Shown in pieces: positions 63,065-64,000 of a DNA stretch of 64,000 bases; the first letter of the stretch is position 1; each line of letters opens with the position of its first letter. Source of the stretch: Beroe forskalii (lineage: Eukaryota; Ctenophora; Nuda; Beroida; Beroidae); assembly GCA_011033025.1 (NCBI GenBank), contig WFMF01000393.1:1-64000 (forward strand), read 5' to 3'. A program made the position numbers and the translations under genes. The notes under the pieces were generated by a model, which was not told the origin of the DNA, ran no database searches, and saw only the letters and a program-made list of their open reading frames with translations.

Positions 63065-63966
63065 ATGAAGCCTGGCGAGCTTTGGGTTTGGGGTCAGGGA
63101 GGCAGCGGCCAGCTAGGGACTAAATCCAACAAGATCGAGGATCTCCCCACGCCGGCAAAGACTCAGTTAAACTTCATCGCAGCGGCTGCTGGAAGGAATT
63201 ATTCCCTGTGTATCAGCGATGATTTGCGGTAAGTGTGATTGGAGTAAATTCTTAAAAATATATTCTTATTTTCCTCGTGTGTTCTTAATTCAAAACTTCA
63301 TTATATTCTTAGGTTTTGTATTGGGCCAAAATTGTCAACATGTATCTTCCGTGCCACGTTTATGTTCATTACAGACTTCCGTCTCGTTTTTCTAATTTTT
63401 GCTTGTCAATTCATTGAAATGACATTATCGATAGCATCTAGGGATCATTGGCCATGTATATTATTTGCTTTGTTCTTTTTGATGCACTATTTTGTTTCCA
63501 CGGTAACTGATGACATTTCTCACAGGGTTTACAGAACAGGGGTGTTGTGTAATCAGCAGAACGACATGACGAAGGAGCTAGCCAGGATAGAGGCCCTGAC
63601 GAACATCAAAGATATAGGTACGAATATGTTATTTAAAGAAAAATGGGGGCAGATTTGCAAATTGAATGTAATATGTCTCAAGAGGATAACACTAAAGAAC
63701 TATTAGCTTTCTTGCACTGCAATAACGTTCGGTTTTATGGTATGGTCTAAAGTGATGAATTAATGATAAATATGTAATTGACCGATTGTCAATCTAACCG
63801 ATTATTTTCCGCAGCGGTGGGGAACTCTCACGCAGCGGCAGTTAACGGTAACGGTGAAGTGTTCCTATGGGGCAACAACAAGGACACTCAGGTGTGCCCT
63901 AAGAAGATAGCTCTGCTACCCAAACCCATGAAAGTAACCGGACTGAACAGTGTTTCTATCAAACAG
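63065..63966 (+). CDS. RCC1-repeat (beta-propeller) protein, first exons in window
   Basis: Three in-frame exons: 63065-63228, 63526-63617 and 63815-63966, continuing past the window. The protein begins MKPGELWVWGQGGSGQLG, the hallmark WG...G.LG of an RCC1 blade, then AAAAGRNYSLCISDD. After a divergent stretch (NQQNDMTKELARIEALTN), a second blade has AVGNSHAAAVNGNGEVFLWG and NNKDT. RCC1 blades form seven-bladed propellers in guanine-exchange factors and many scaffold or E3 proteins (HERC, RPGR, RCBTB, NEK8/9, alsin), and the fragment is too short to choose. The ATG lies directly after TTTTTAG, so it may be an internal exon edge rather than the true start. Confidence 0.78.
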
Positions 63967-64000
63967 GTACGAGAATTCAACGGTTCTATGTCCCAAGAAT

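Overview
This is nuclear DNA of an invertebrate animal. The genes are split by GT-AG introns into animal-type exons. They encode a replicative helicase subunit (MCM5), a heparan-sulfate proteoglycan core (glypican), the ciliary transition-zone protein meckelin (TMEM67), Notch-ligand-like DSL proteins and an RCC1-repeat protein. That set indicates a ciliated metazoan with Notch/Delta-type signalling. The species cannot be named from sequence alone. Most of the window is AT-rich, gene-poor and full of hairpin-type mobile elements and tandem repeats. Exon coordinates were read by eye from splice consensus, reading-frame continuity and family resemblance; no alignment program was run.

Layout. (1) 83-3739, + strand: seven in-frame exons of MCM5. 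The N-terminal part lies left of the window and the C-terminal part was not found. An intron holds a 1.2-kb minisatellite. (2) 4387-7356, - strand: a two-exon membrane protein with tandem DSL-like modules (DSL copy 1). A tail fragment of a further copy is at 7875-8380. (3) About 8969-14715, + strand: a 5'-truncated LTR retroelement with an integrase, an envelope-like glycoprotein, a third small ORF and a candidate 3' LTR. (4) 14.7-34 kb: gene-poor DNA with inverted-repeat elements, a roughly 110-bp palindromic element carrying TGACGTCA, and an E-box/CCAAT cluster near 22.6 kb. (5) 34153-46454, - strand: the N-terminal 315 codons of a glypican in seven in-frame exons, with a Mutator-like element (9-bp target duplication) in one intron. 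(6) 48272-59875, + strand: TMEM67/meckelin in 21 exons from signal peptide to stop. DSL copy 2 (54786-56385, - strand) is nested in one of its introns. (7) 60376-60704: an orphan exon interrupted by one TGA. (8) From 63065, + strand: the first exons seen of an RCC1-repeat gene.

The glypican and TMEM67 are divergent, with about 1.8 kb between their start codons. The two DSL genes are a dispersed segmental duplication: the signal-peptide exons are identical and the 3' flanks are near-identical. The main novelty candidates are the palindromic TGACGTCA element (about 35 copies or half-copies here), the multi-DSL architecture, the retroelement with an extra 3' ORF, and a meckelin gene that appears to lack one transmembrane exon where a minisatellite now sits.
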